Below are positions 48,883 to 60,583 of a DNA stretch of 64,000 nt, piece by piece (positions within the stretch are counted from its first letter, which is position 1; every line of letters starts with the position of its first letter). The notes below the pieces were generated by a model. The model was not told where the DNA came from, made no database searches, and saw only the letters and a program-made list of their open reading frames with translations. Origin of the DNA: Icerya purchasi (lineage: Eukaryota; Arthropoda; Insecta; Hemiptera; Monophlebidae). The stretch lies in contig CM077115.1 of NCBI GenBank assembly GCA_039619475.1, forward strand, positions 145,952,274-146,016,273, written 5' to 3'. A program made the position numbers and the translations under genes.

Positions 48883-49640
48883 CAACACTTCGTACATATT
48901 TTATTTTCGAGTCAAAATATTAAAGAATTAGCCTAAGTATATTTTTCTTTTACGCTTCTGTTTATTTCTTCTGAACGTTCATAATTTTTATATTTTTTTT
49001 TGTTTCTCCGATTCTAAAAATTAATCTGTCAATGTATTAGCCACTCTTTCATTCGCATTCATCTGCTACCAGTAGTTCTCTTATCGTTCATAATAACTTT
49101 TTCAAGTCTAATATTATAGAATCAGCCTAATTATATATTTTTTTTCGCTGTCAATCATTTCCTCCGTCCGTTGATAATTTTCTTATTTTATTTTTTTCTC
49201 AGGTTCTAAAAATAAATCCATTGATATCTTCACTAGTATGATTGCGTAAACATCTTCTAACGGTATTCCTCATATTGTTCATAATAATTTTTCATGTCTA
49301 TGTATTATGGAATTAGTCTAAAATATATTTTTTCCCCTCTAAAGTCTTTTTCCAATCGTAAGTAATCAAAAATTAATTCGAGTATATTTTTATTTAACGC
49401 TGTTTCATATTTTCCCTCTCCCCTATCCACCCTACACAAATTTCAATTCTTTTCTATTATTTTTCATGAGTACACCCCCCCCCCCCCCCCTGGAACTACA
49501 GTGAAACCATACCATTCATTCCCACGCATCCATCTGCTAACAATGATTTTCTCATCATTCATAATAATTTTTTTCGAATCTGTTAGTTTAAGATTATTTC
49601 ATTTTTTTCAAACTCTAAATATTTTTTTTTTTTTTCAATA
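48640..49640 (+). repeat. About 190-bp degenerate tandem units, left arm outer block
   Basis: Units carry CATCTGCTA, GTTCATAATAATTTTT, a TCTAATATTATAGAAT-like stretch and AATTAGCCTAAGTATATTTTT in order. The last motif begins near 48926, 49120, 49311 and 49371, giving spacings of 194, 191 and 60 bp. Divergence between units is high. A (CA)14 run (48850-48877) and a C16 tract (49475-49490) lie inside. Confidence 0.7.
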
Positions 49641-50107
49641 TCTTCCATATTTTCCCCCAATATGTCCGCATATGCTCATAATGCAAAGGTATTCTGCTTA
49701 TTTCCTTGCATGAATGTTGCTATGTCGTTGATTTCGATCATGTGTCAAGGTCATCGAGTCTGCCCGGATCTTCTCCTTCATATCTTTTGTAGAAAAACCG
49801 GTTGACATGTACACACCTACACACAAACACCCATAACCTAAAGATCACCTGTAAATTTCGTTCATTTGTGTATGCAACCAGCTTTCACCAAAGGAATATG
49901 GTTTTTCTGGTGCAACCCGCCCTCTTCAAAGACATGCATCGAGCTAGAATCTCGAAAGGATCTGTTCAGGCAGTCAGTATTAGTGTTACATTAAACGTGT
50001 AGAATTTGTTGAAGCTGTGTTCTTCACGCATTAATAAAAGTTTGCTGTAACATTAAAAGTAATAATTTTCTACATTCTTAGTAAAAAGTTAAAAATATTA
50101 TTCAAAC

Positions 50108-50956
50108 ATGAATAACAATACCGATTCGATTGATATTAAAGTCGACGAATTTATTCAGAATTCATTTTCGAGTGATAGTGTCTCGCATACAATTTCATCA
50201 CCTCAATCACAGCAATCAGATGATGGTTATACAGCAGAAGGATCAACATCTTCTGTACATAATATCATTGGTCCTGTATTATTATCAGAGCAAGCAGATA
50301 TAGCGGAATATTTTGTAGATATCAGCATCCATATAGATTGTGATTATGGTTTTCGAGTAACCGAACTAGCAATGATTGATATGTCTGGCGGAAAGTGTTT
50401 GCATACACTGTATAAGCCAAGCAGAGCATGGCATTCATCAAAAACGCCACATTTACAATGTTCTTCGATGAGTCATCACTTGAAAAATCCTTCATTATTT
50501 CCCTGTCGGGAAGAAACATTTATGGCACGCGATATATTCACGATAATATCTCAAAAACCGAGAGCTCGCATATATATTTTAACGGTATATGCTAAACTTA
50601 CACTAATGGAACTTAACGAAAAGTCTGAATTGTTGAGTGATTTAGACTATGAAATCGTTAATATGGATAAAGTCTTTCGACTACATAGTATTGAGAATCT
50701 ACATGAAGAGTATTTTGGTATAAGCAATTTGATAACCTGTAAACATCATAATGAGAATGATAGTTTTCATTGTGCAGCGAAAAACGTTATGGTGATGAAG
50801 GCCTGGTACGATCATGTTATCCATCCGCTGAAGCTTATGAATAATCTCAATATAAATGATTTAAGTCAGTTGTTCATTACAGCCACCAAAGAAATGATAA
50901 TTACATTATTTCCAAGTTGTGTTGGAGACATTTATGCATTTCTACAGATAGATTAA
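50108..50956 (+). CDS. 282-aa protein of the palindromic element (left copy), possible exonuclease-like fold
   Basis: It is the only long frame in the arm. Residues 1-50 are Ser/Asp-rich low complexity. Residues 68-105 (EYFVDISIHIDC, TELAMIDMSGGKCL, LYKP) have the layout of the first strand block of DEDD/RNase-H-fold exonucleases, but the D-x-E pair reads D-I-S, so catalysis is doubtful. Residues 211-232 (CKHH...HCAAKNV) resemble the C-xx-H...CA-xx-NV stretch I associate with insect mobile-element proteins of that type. No signal peptide or membrane segment is visible. The ATG at 50108 is the first in frame and follows an A/T-rich leader; a TTCTACATTCTTAG acceptor-like site lies at 50069-50082. 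Functional assignment is weak inference; the pairing with the right-arm copy is certain. Confidence 0.55.
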   Translation: MNNNTDSIDIKVDEFIQNSFSSDSVSHTISSPQSQQSDDGYTAEGSTSSVHNIIGPVLLSEQADIAEYFVDISIHIDCDYGFRVTELAMIDMSGGKCLHTLYKPSRAWHSSKTPHLQCSSMSHHLKNPSLFPCREETFMARDIFTIISQKPRARIYILTVYAKLTLMELNEKSELLSDLDYEIVNMDKVFRLHSIENLHEEYFGISNLITCKHHNENDSFHCAAKNVMVMKAWYDHVIHPLKLMNNLNINDLSQLFITATKEMIITLFPSCVGDIYAFLQID

Positions 50957-51171
50957 AACCGGATGATATGATAAAATTACTTCTACCATGTTACGAGCAT
51001 GAGCATGATGAAGAATTCGTCTATGAGGTGTGTTGATCAATAGAGCAACAGGTAGAAAACCTAGTAGTTTACGAGACACAGCATGTTCAAAGAAAAAAAA
51101 ACGAACTAGCACAAGCAGATCAGAGTTGCAACATACGAGTGAGAGATATATTCTCGAGAACAACAGCTTGA
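50941..51171 (+). pseudogene. Frame-shifted 3' continuation of the 282-aa frame (left)
   Basis: Just before the stop of the main frame, a second frame opens at 50941 with coding-like text (DRLKPDDMIKLLLPCYEHEH, then DEEFVYEVC). It meets a TGA at 51034-51036 and then stays open through SIEQQVENLVVYETQ and a basic KKNELAQAD stretch to a TGA at 51169-51171. This suggests that the protein once extended about 75 residues further and lost frame near 50940. The right arm has the same break (59520-59750). A short intron is an alternative. Confidence 0.5.
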
Positions 51172-51359
51172 TTATAAAAAACGTCGAAGATACATGTATC
51201 TATCTGTGAACAATTATCACATCAAACATAAAAAGGTTGACTAAAAGATTATTATTTTCTTTTTTCGTTCATTCTCGCCACTATTACCACTCGCGCCCCC
51301 ACTGTCAAGACCTCTAAACATACATTACTATCCTCGCCAACACTATAATATTTTTTCTC

Positions 51360-52470
51360 TGTGTTACTAAATTAACCCAAGTATATTTTTATTCATTTGT
51401 TACACAAACATTTGTTCAAATCTTTTGTAATATATCGTACACACATTTATAGCCCACAGACACTACTTGCTTCATTACCACGAATACATCTCTTTCATGG
51501 TCACTTATTGTAACATAGTTTTTCCTGAAATTGTAAAAAAATTCTCTTCGTTTCATTCTTCCAAGTTTTCCAAATTTCAAATCATGCATAATTATTTAAG
51601 AATCAAATTAAGTATATTTTATCATTTCCAAAAAATTAATCATCTCTGTACAAGGCATTAACTCATTTTTCAAAACAAACATATTATTTTTTTAATCTAT
51701 CGTACATATCATTTTTATCATTCAAATTTTTTTCTGAATTCACAAATAGTTAACCTATAGAAAACATATTATTGTAAACATACATGACGAAGTCACTCCT
51801 CATAATTACATCATGAATTAATTTTTTTCATTTTTGTTTTTTTACCATCATGAAATTGTAGTAGTGTTTTTAATTTTTTTATTTTCCATACATGACAAAA
51901 GCAATAAAATCACGACATCTATGAATACACACCATATGCTTCCAATAACCTATCATGCATTTTTTTAAATTAGTCCAAGCATACTATTTTTTCAATAACA
52001 AAGCCGATCATACATAATTTTTTCTTCTATATAATCACTAATCTATGAAAACACTTCGTTCGTTTTACTCATACTGTAGCAATTACTCCTTTTCCCTTAT
52101 GCTAACAAATTTCAAAATTTAATAATATAACACGAAATTATTCTAAATATATGTTCATGCTATTAAAATTAATATATCAATTAATCTTTACATTCCTTTT
52201 GTACATTTCTGAAAAAATCCTACAACATGTTTTAAAATTAATCGAAGTATACTATTTTATTACCTAAAATCAATTATTCTCTCATACAGTTTTTTCCAAT
52301 CATCCATAATGTTTTTTCTGTATTGTCATTATTACAAAGTCATACAAAACAACAACACATTTTTAATCATAATGAATCCTTCATTCCATTCCGTTCATGC
52401 TATATACCATTATCATTCAATTCAACGTTATGAAATTAGTCTAAATATACATTCATGCTAGCAAAGTTAT
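51360..52470 (+). repeat. Inner block of AATTAGYCTAARTATA-type motif repeats (left)
   Basis: The motif recurs near 51370, 51601, 51968, 52136, 52236 and 52434, each time followed by a TATT/TTCATGCT-like stretch and then poorly conserved AT-rich sequence. It is the same motif as in the outer block on the other side of the 282-aa frame. No gene is visible in this stretch. Confidence 0.65.
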
Positions 52471-52869
52471 TATCTCACCCTTTGCATTGTTCCAAGATGA
52501 TTTATTTTACATTTTTTCTTTAAATTTCCCTCATACTATTATTTTTGAAATGTAGGATGATGACTATGATTAGAATTCATGATTATGAAGAGAGAGATGC
52601 ATGGTGAAATTGTATTGTCATTATATGCGAGATGATGTGTGTTTGTGGGTGAGTATGGATGCATGTAAAATATATGAGTGTGTTAGTAGAAAACATCCGT
52701 TTATGCGTGAACACAGGTACAGATACAGTTATAGAATGAGAGAGGTAAAAATATATATTTTGTTATGTTTGATATGTGCATGATAAAGAGGTTAACAAAG
52801 AATAATCACATTACCCTCACAACTTAGACATTGAGTTTTACCTTTGCAATATTTTAGATGTAAAAGCAG

Positions 52870-54010
52870 TGACATTGACATGTGGTAAACGTTTTCATCA
52901 CTTTTGACTAATTATAACCAATTTTCCAACATTTCTCTTCGTTTTTCCTACATTTTAATACTTTTACACCGTTTCAGTCAATTTTTGCTATTTAATGCCA
53001 TTTTTTCCAGTGTTTTTACCACCTTTCTCACAATTTTCATCATTCTTTCATCATCTTTGTTAGGTTTTTTCTTACAACTCTTTAACATTTCAATCGTTGC
53101 TAGTGATAACCATCATTATTTATGCTTTCAATCCTTCCACTTCAGCAATGCACACATACAGCTTAGCAATCGCCGCAGCCATTGAACGTTGTAGGACTGC
53201 AATCGTGATCTCCATTTGATTATTGGGATTTAAAAGTCACATCTTTGAACGCTTGATCTAATGCATTAACATGATTTTTTTGTATTCGCCCACCCGCTGC
53301 TGGAGGTTTCACTTAATATTCTCAACAGACCATCATACAGTCGTTTAATAAGAGAATCTGTAAGACCCGAGACATTTACTTAACGTTTTCCCAACACATT
53401 TACAGACCTACCCTGTACTCTAAGGAAATCTTTAAACATCTCTGTAACCATTCCTTTTAAGCTGGCGGGAGCAAGGAACTCCTATAAACGTTTATCAATC
53501 AGCACTTCATCGTTCATCGCCCTGGTTTCACTCGCCGTTGCACAGACATGTAATAAACATTTTCTTCTTTTACAATTTTCTTATGCTATAACACTATTAC
53601 ATCATTTTTCCTCGTTTCTAACTAATTGTAACCAGTTTTCCATTATTTCTTAGCATGTTCTTCTGTTTAGGACCTTTTGCGCTATTTTTTCATCAATTTA
53701 TGTTATTTCACATCGTTTTTCTGGTGATTTTAGTGCCTTTCACACAATTTTACTAATTATTTTCGACTATTTCTTAACATGTTCTTCTGTTTTAGGTCCT
53801 TTTTGCACTATTTTTTCATCAATTTATGTTATTTCACATCGTTTTTTTGGTGATTTTAGTGCCTTTCACACAATTTTACTAATTATTTTCGACTATTTCT
53901 TAACATGTTCTTCTGTTTTAGGTCCTTTTTGCACTATTTTTTCATCAATTTATGTTATTTCACATCGTTTTTCTAGTGTTTTACTACCTTTCACACAATT
54001 TTACTCAATT
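52870..54010 (+). repeat. 125-bp tandem triplication with a diverged upstream copy (left)
   Basis: TTCTGTTTTAGGTCCTTTTT begins near 53661 (variant), 53785 and 53911, spacing 124-126 bp. Each unit continues through TTATGTTATTTCACATCG and CCTTTCACACAATTTTACT. A more diverged relative lies at 52900-53040 (AACCAATTTTCC, CCAGTGTTTTTACCACC). Flanking blocks ACATGTGGTAAACGTTTTC (52879) and ACATGTAATAAACATTTTC (53548) show that a larger segment of about 670 bp was duplicated first. The 93-codon frame at 52904-53185 is part of this repeat. Confidence 0.8.
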
Positions 54011-54117
54011 TTTCCCCATCTTTGAAGATTTTTTTTTTCATTTATCTCATACATTATATCTCCGAATGTGACGATTAGCTATCCTTTTAAATACATTTTT
54101 TTAATTCGATATAAGTG

Positions 54118-54510
54118 AGGAGTACTTTTCAGGTCGACATGTATACTTCGTGATATGTCATTAAATTCATTATTAATCTATGTTTCAACAGGTTTGTGGT
54201 CGGTTGTTGGAGGTTTACAGAACTTTCTGTTGCATTGCTTATAGTATAATGGTTCTTGTGTGCTAGTGAGATGATGGTGTTTTGTGGGGAATAATAAACA
54301 TGGGAAAGAGAAGGAGTGCGCCCCATCAAGCAGGGGGGAGTGATGCTTCGTAATTAACTTGGGTATTGCGCGCATTGCATGGCAGTTATAATATGCTCGA
54401 GCAAAAATTAGTCGCTGTACTCGCATGGTGTTCATGTTATTCATTAAATGTTCACACTGAGAGATGCAATGGGCTCATCAACAGATGGATCCATGCTATC
54501 ATTTCGATTT
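54118..54510 (+). repeat. Inner repeat A (left arm)
   Basis: GAGGAGTACTTTTCAGG, GACATGTATACTTCGTGATA, TTTACAGAACTTTCTG and GCTAGTGAGATGATGG recur with substitutions from 54896 as repeat A'. Its inner part (TGCGCGCATTGCATGGCAGT) also has a relative at 11258-11280. Confidence 0.8.
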
Positions 54511-54895
54511 TTATAATTGTAATCTGCACTGAGCATGTATGTATTACAACGAACCCATCAACTCTGTTACAGATGGTAATGTTTGAGGATAGATAGTGAA
54601 ACGTTCATTAGAACATGAATGTGTATACAAAGTGTTGTTACATCACATGTATGTCATCAAATTAACTAAAATGTTGCGTCTATAGTAAAAAAAAGAAATG
54701 AGGGTTTTTCCCTAAGAGGGCGACTATAATAAAATTGATGCGATTTTAGATGGAAATGGGGGTATTTTACAGTAAAAACGCTGTTTTGCACCTAAATGGT
54801 GAATATTCTGGAGGTTAAACGGCATTTTTCACACAAAATTTGATGTTTTTTTATAAATGTGGCTATTTTACTCCTACATGGAGTAATTTCTGCAT

Positions 54896-55075
54896 GAGGA
54901 GTACTTTTTGGACTGACATGTATACTTCTTGATGTGGTATTCAATTCATTCTGAAGCTATGTTTGAACAGCTTTGTAAATGGTTGGGGGGGGGGAGAGTT
55001 TACAGAACTTTTCTACTGCATCAGTTATAGTATAATAGTTTTTATATGCTAGTGAGATGAAGGTATTTGGTTAGG
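54896..55075 (+). repeat. Inner repeat A', truncated in the left arm
   Basis: A second, diverged copy of the block at 54118. It stops at the arm/spacer boundary after about 180 bp, whereas the right arm plus spacer holds about 385 bp of the same copy. Confidence 0.8.
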
Positions 55076-55615
55076 GGTTCTTAGTCAGGGTCTGATATAA
55101 TTCTGAAACTGCAAGTTTGGAGTGTTGATTTAAAGAATATGTTCATTTTTCATATACACTATGCTTCTTGAATTTCATTAAAATTTCTGAGCAATTTCGT
55201 TGTTTATTTCTATTTGTAATGATTTGTTTCATGTTGAGTGTGTTAATGGTATAGTATTTTATTTGTGTGTAAAGACTGTCGAAATAATTCAAATTATTTC
55301 GCATTATGAACTTTGTACCTGTGAAAATGTGCTGAAATACATCATAAGAGCCGTTCAAAACATTAAAAAATAGTATGAAACGACACAAATTGTTGAAAAA
55401 AAGTGTAATGATCGCATGGACCTTGATGTCGAAGAGTCCAGTCCGTTTCTCAGTGTGAATGTTTAATGTATAACATGAACGATATATAACAAGTAATTTT
55501 GACCAAACTGATTATAATTGTATTGCAATGTGTGCAAATAATGGAGTTAATTCCCAAACAATACTCCCCCATGCTTGATTGGGATGCACTCCACCTCTTA
55601 CCCATATTTATTATT
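55076..55615. other. Asymmetric spacer at the palindrome centre
   Basis: It is the only non-mirrored part of the element. 55076-55409 is unique in the window. 55410-55615 is homologous to the inner part of repeat A (56180-56400) and continues the A' repeat of the right arm. A minus-strand 81-codon frame (55143-55388) has no recognisable domain. Confidence 0.85.
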
Positions 55616-55795
55616 CCTAACCAAATACCTTCATCTCACTAGCATATAAAAACTATTATACTATAACTGATGCAGCAGAAAAGTTCTGTAAACTCTCCCC
55701 CCCCCCAACCATTTACAAAGCTGTTCAAACATAGCTTCAGAATGAATTGAATACCACATCAAGAAGTATACATGTCAGTCCAAAAAGTACTCCTC
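55410..55795 (-). repeat. Inner repeat A', full copy (spacer and right arm)
   Basis: Carries CTCAGTGTGAATGTTTAATG (55453), ACTCCCCCATGCTTGATTGG (about 55563) and the blocks mirrored in 54896-55075. Its extent beyond 55616 into the spacer shows that the left arm lost or never had this part. Confidence 0.8.
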
Positions 55796-56179
55796 ATGCA
55801 GAAATTACTCCATGTAGGAGTAAAATAGCCACATTTATAAAAAAACATCAAATTTTGTGTGAAAAATGCCGTTTAACCTCCAGAATATTCACCATTTAGG
55901 TGCAAAACAGCGTTTTTACTGTAAAATACCCCCATTTCCATCTAAAATCGCATCAATTTTATTATAGTCGCCCTCTTAGGGAAAAACCCTCATTTCTTTT
56001 TTTTACTATAGACGCAACATTTTAGTTAATTTGATGACATACATGTGATGTAACAACACTTTGTATACACATTCATGTTCTAATGAACGTTTCACTATCT
56101 ATCCTCAAACATTACCATCTGTAACAGAGTTGATGGGTTCGTTGTAATACATACATGCTCAGTGCAGATTACAATTATA

Positions 56180-56573
56180 AAAATCGAAATGATAGCATGG
56201 ATCCATCTGTTGATGAGCCCATTGCATCTCTCAGTGTGAACATTTAATGAATAACATGAACACCATGCGAGTACAGCGACTAATTTTTGCTCGAGCATAT
56301 TATAACTGCCATGCAATGCGCGCAATACCCAAGTTAATTACGAAGCATCACTCCCCCCTGCTTGATGGGGCGCACTCCTTCTCTTTCCCATGTTTATTAT
56401 TCCCCACAAAACACCATCATCTCACTAGCACACAAGAACCATTATACTATAAGCAATGCAACAGAAAGTTCTGTAAACCTCCAACAACCGACCACAAACC
56501 TGTTGAAACATAGATTAATAATGAATTTAATGACATATCACGAAGTATACATGTCGACCTGAAAAGTACTCCT
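56180..56573 (-). repeat. Inner repeat A (right arm)
   Basis: Mirror of 54118-54510. It is the best partner for the spacer half 55410-55615. Confidence 0.8.
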
Positions 56574-56680
56574 CACTTATATCGAATTAAAAAAATGTAT
56601 TTAAAAGGATAGCTAATCGTCACATTCGGAGATATAATGTATGAGATAAATGAAAAAAAAAATCTTCAAAGATGGGGAAA

Positions 56681-57821
56681 AATTGAGTAAAATTGTGTGA
56701 AAGGTAGTAAAACACTAGAAAAACGATGTGAAATAACATAAATTGATGAAAAAATAGTGCAAAAAGGACCTAAAACAGAAGAACATGTTAAGAAATAGTC
56801 GAAAATAATTAGTAAAATTGTGTGAAAGGCACTAAAATCACCAAAAAAACGATGTGAAATAACATAAATTGATGAAAAAATAGTGCAAAAAGGACCTAAA
56901 ACAGAAGAACATGTTAAGAAATAGTCGAAAATAATTAGTAAAATTGTGTGAAAGGCACTAAAATCACCAGAAAAACGATGTGAAATAACATAAATTGATG
57001 AAAAAATAGCGCAAAAGGTCCTAAACAGAAGAACATGCTAAGAAATAATGGAAAACTGGTTACAATTAGTTAGAAACGAGGAAAAATGATGTAATAGTGT
57101 TATAGCATAAGAAAATTGTAAAAGAAGAAAATGTTTATTACATGTCTGTGCAACGGCGAGTGAAACCAGGGCGATGAACGATGAAGTGCTGATTGATAAA
57201 CGTTTATAGGAGTTCCTTGCTCCCGCCAGCTTAAAAGGAATGGTTACAGAGATGTTTAAAGATTTCCTTAGAGTACAGGGTAGGTCTGTAAATGTGTTGG
57301 GAAAACGTTAAGTAAATGTCTCGGGTCTTACAGATTCTCTTATTAAACGACTGTATGATGGTCTGTTGAGAATATTAAGTGAAACCTCCAGCAGCGGGTG
57401 GGCGAATACAAAAAAATCATGTTAATGCATTAGATCAAGCGTTCAAAGATGTGACTTTTAAATCCCAATAATCAAATGGAGATCACGATTGCAGTCCTAC
57501 AACGTTCAATGGCTGCGGCGATTGCTAAGCTGTATGTGTGCATTGCTGAAGTGGAAGGATTGAAAGCATAAATAATGATGGTTATCACTAGCAACGATTG
57601 AAATGTTAAAGAGTTGTAAGAAAAAACCTAACAAAGATGATGAAAGAATGATGAAAATTGTGAGAAAGGTGGTAAAAACACTGGAAAAAATGGCATTAAA
57701 TAGCAAAAATTGACTGAAACGGTGTAAAAGTATTAAAATGTAGGAAAAACGAAGAGAAATGTTGGAAAATTGGTTATAATTAGTCAAAAGTGATGAAAAC
57801 GTTTACCACATGTCAATGTCA
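56681..57821 (-). repeat. 125-bp tandem triplication and diverged copy (right)
   Basis: Mirror of 52870-54010, with the same three units and the same flanking duplication. Confidence 0.8.
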
Positions 57822-58220
57822 CTGCTTTTACATCTAAAATATTGCAAAGGTAAAACTCAATGTCTAAGTTGTGAGGGTAATGTGATTATTCTTTGTTAAC
57901 CTCTTTATCATGCACATATCAAACATAACAAAATATATATTTTTACCTCTCTCATTCTATAACTGTATCTGTACCTGTGTTCACGCATAAACGGATGTTT
58001 TCTACTAACACACTCATATATTTTACATGCATCCATACTCACCCACAAACACACATCATCTCGCATATAATGACAATACAATTTCACCATGCATCTCTCT
58101 CTTCATAATCATGAATTCTAATCATAGTCATCATCCTACATTTCAAAAATAATAGTATGAGGGAAATTTAAAGAAAAAATGTAAAATAAATCATCTTGGA
58201 ACAATGCAAAGGGTGAGATA

Positions 58221-59331
58221 ATAACTTTGCTAGCATGAATGTATATTTAGACTAATTTCATAACGTTGAATTGAATGATAATGGTATATAGCATGAACGG
58301 AATGGAATGAAGGATTCATTATGATTAAAAATGTGTTGTTGTTTTGTATGACTTTGTAATAATGACAATACAGAAAAAACATTATGGATGATTGGAAAAA
58401 ACTGTATGAGAGAATAATTGATTTTAGGTAATAAAATAGTATACTTCGATTAATTTTAAAACATGTTGTAGGATTTTTTCAGAAATGTACAAAAGGAATG
58501 TAAAGATTAATTGATATATTAATTTTAATAGCATGAACATATATTTAGAATAATTTCGTGTTATATTATTAAATTTTGAAATTTGTTAGCATAAGGGAAA
58601 AGGAGTAATTGCTACAGTATGAGTAAAACGAACGAAGTGTTTTCATAGATTAGTGATTATATAGAAGAAAAAATTATGTATGATCGGCTTTGTTATTGAA
58701 AAAATAGTATGCTTGGACTAATTTAAAAAAATGCATGATAGGTTATTGGAAGCATATGGTGTGTATTCATAGATGTCGTGATTTTATTGCTTTTGTCATG
58801 TATGGAAAATAAAAAAATTAAAAACACTACTACAATTTCATGATGGTAAAAAAACAAAAATGAAAAAAATTAATTCATGATGTAATTATGAGGAGTGACT
58901 TCGTCATGTATGTTTACAATAATATGTTTTCTATAGGTTAACTATTTGTGAATTCAGAAAAAAATTTGAATGATAAAAATGATATGTACGATAGATTAAA
59001 AAAATAATATGTTTGTTTTGAAAAATGAGTTAATGCCTTGTACAGAGATGATTAATTTTTTGGAAATGATAAAATATACTTAATTTGATTCTTAAATAAT
59101 TATGCATGATTTGAAATTTGGAAAACTTGGAAGAATGAAACGAAGAGAATTTTTTTACAATTTCAGGAAAAACTATGTTACAATAAGTGACCATGAAAGA
59201 GATGTATTCGTGGTAATGAAGCAAGTAGTGTCTGTGGGCTATAAATGTGTGTACGATATATTACAAAAGATTTGAACAAATGTTTGTGTAACAAATGAAT
59301 AAAAATATACTTGGGTTAATTTAGTAACACA
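58221..59331 (-). repeat. Inner block of motif repeats (right)
   Basis: Mirror of 51360-52470. The motif appears on this strand as TATAYTTAGRCTAATT-like sequence, for example near 58243-58258. Confidence 0.65.
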
Positions 59332-59519
59332 GAGAAAAAATATTATAGTGTTGGCGAGGATAGTAATGTATGTTTAGAGGTCTTGACAGTGGGGGCGCGA
59401 GTGGTAATAGTGGCGAGAATGAACGAAAAAAGAAAATAATAATCTTTTAGTCAACCTTTTTATGTTTGATGTGATAATTGTTCACAGATAGATACATGTA
59501 TCTTCGACGTTTTTTATAA

Positions 59520-59750
59520 TCAAGCTGTTGTTCTCGAGAATATATCTCTCACTCGTATGTTGCAACTCTGATCTGCTTGTGCTAGTTCGTTTTTTTTTCT
59601 TTGAACATGCTGTGTCTCGTAAACTACTAGGTTTTCTACCTGTTGCTCTATTGATCAACACACCTCATAGACGAATTCTTCATCATGCTCATGCTCGTAA
59701 CATGGTAGAAGTAATTTTATCATATCATCCGGTTTTAATCTATCTGTAGA
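59520..59750 (-). pseudogene. Frame-shifted 3' continuation of the 282-aa frame (right)
   Basis: Mirror of 50941-51171 with the same break and the same internal TGA, so the lesion predates the duplication or was copied between arms. Confidence 0.5.
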
Positions 59751-60583
59751 AATGCATAAATGTCTCCAACACAACTTGGAAATAATGTAATTATCATTTC
59801 TTTGGTGGCTGTAATGAACAACTGACTTAAATCATTTATATTGAGATTATTCATAAGCTTCAGCGGATGGATAACATGATCGTACCAGGCCTTCATCACC
59901 ATAACGTTTTTCGCTGCACAATGAAAACTATCATTCTCATTATGATGTTTACAGGTTATCAAATTGCTTATACCAAAATACTCTTCATGTAGATTCTCAA
60001 TACTATGTAGTCGAAAGACTTTATCCATATTAACGATTTCATAGTCTAAATCACTCAACAATTCAGACTTTTCGTTAAGTTCCATTAGTGTAAGTTTAGC
60101 ATATACCGTTAAAATATATATGCGAGCTCTCGGTTTTTGAGATATTATCGTGAATATATCGCGTGCCATAAATGTTTCTTCCCGACAGGGAAATAATGAA
60201 GGATTTTTCAAGTGATGACTCATCGAAGAACATTGTAAATGTGGCGTTTTTGATGAATGCCATGCTCTGCTTGGCTTATACAGTGTATGCAAACACTTTC
60301 CGCCAGACATATCAATCATTGCTAGTTCGGTTACTCGAAAACCATAATCACAATCTATATGGATGCTGATATCTACAAAATATTCCGCTATATCTGCTTG
60401 CTCTGATAATAATACAGGACCAATGATATTATGTACAGAAGATGTTGATCCTTCTGCTGTATAACCATCATCTGATTGCTGTGATTGAGGTGATGAAATT
60501 GTATGCGAGACACTATCACTCGAAAATGAATTCTGAATAAATTCGTCGACTTTAATATCAATCGAATCGGTATTGTTATTCAT
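59735..60583 (-). CDS. 282-aa protein of the palindromic element (right copy)
   Basis: The predicted protein is residue-for-residue identical to the left copy at 50108-50956. The two genes face each other across the palindrome centre, with their 3' ends pointing inward. Exact conservation over 849 bp fits very recent duplication or ongoing gene conversion; it does not show that selection maintains the protein. Domain reading and doubts are as for the left copy. Confidence 0.55.
   Translation of the reverse strand: MNNNTDSIDIKVDEFIQNSFSSDSVSHTISSPQSQQSDDGYTAEGSTSSVHNIIGPVLLSEQADIAEYFVDISIHIDCDYGFRVTELAMIDMSGGKCLHTLYKPSRAWHSSKTPHLQCSSMSHHLKNPSLFPCREETFMARDIFTIISQKPRARIYILTVYAKLTLMELNEKSELLSDLDYEIVNMDKVFRLHSIENLHEEYFGISNLITCKHHNENDSFHCAAKNVMVMKAWYDHVIHPLKLMNNLNINDLSQLFITATKEMIITLFPSCVGDIYAFLQID

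Larger units (their letters stand above)
47209..55075 (+). repeat. Left arm of the palindrome
   Basis: Contains, from outside in: a TATA-like TATAAATGG and TGACGTCA at the tip, the C-rich terminal minisatellite, about 190-bp degenerate units, the 282-aa frame, a second block of motif repeats, a 125-bp tandem triplication and the inner repeats. Reading frames in it recur unchanged in the right arm. Confidence 0.95.
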
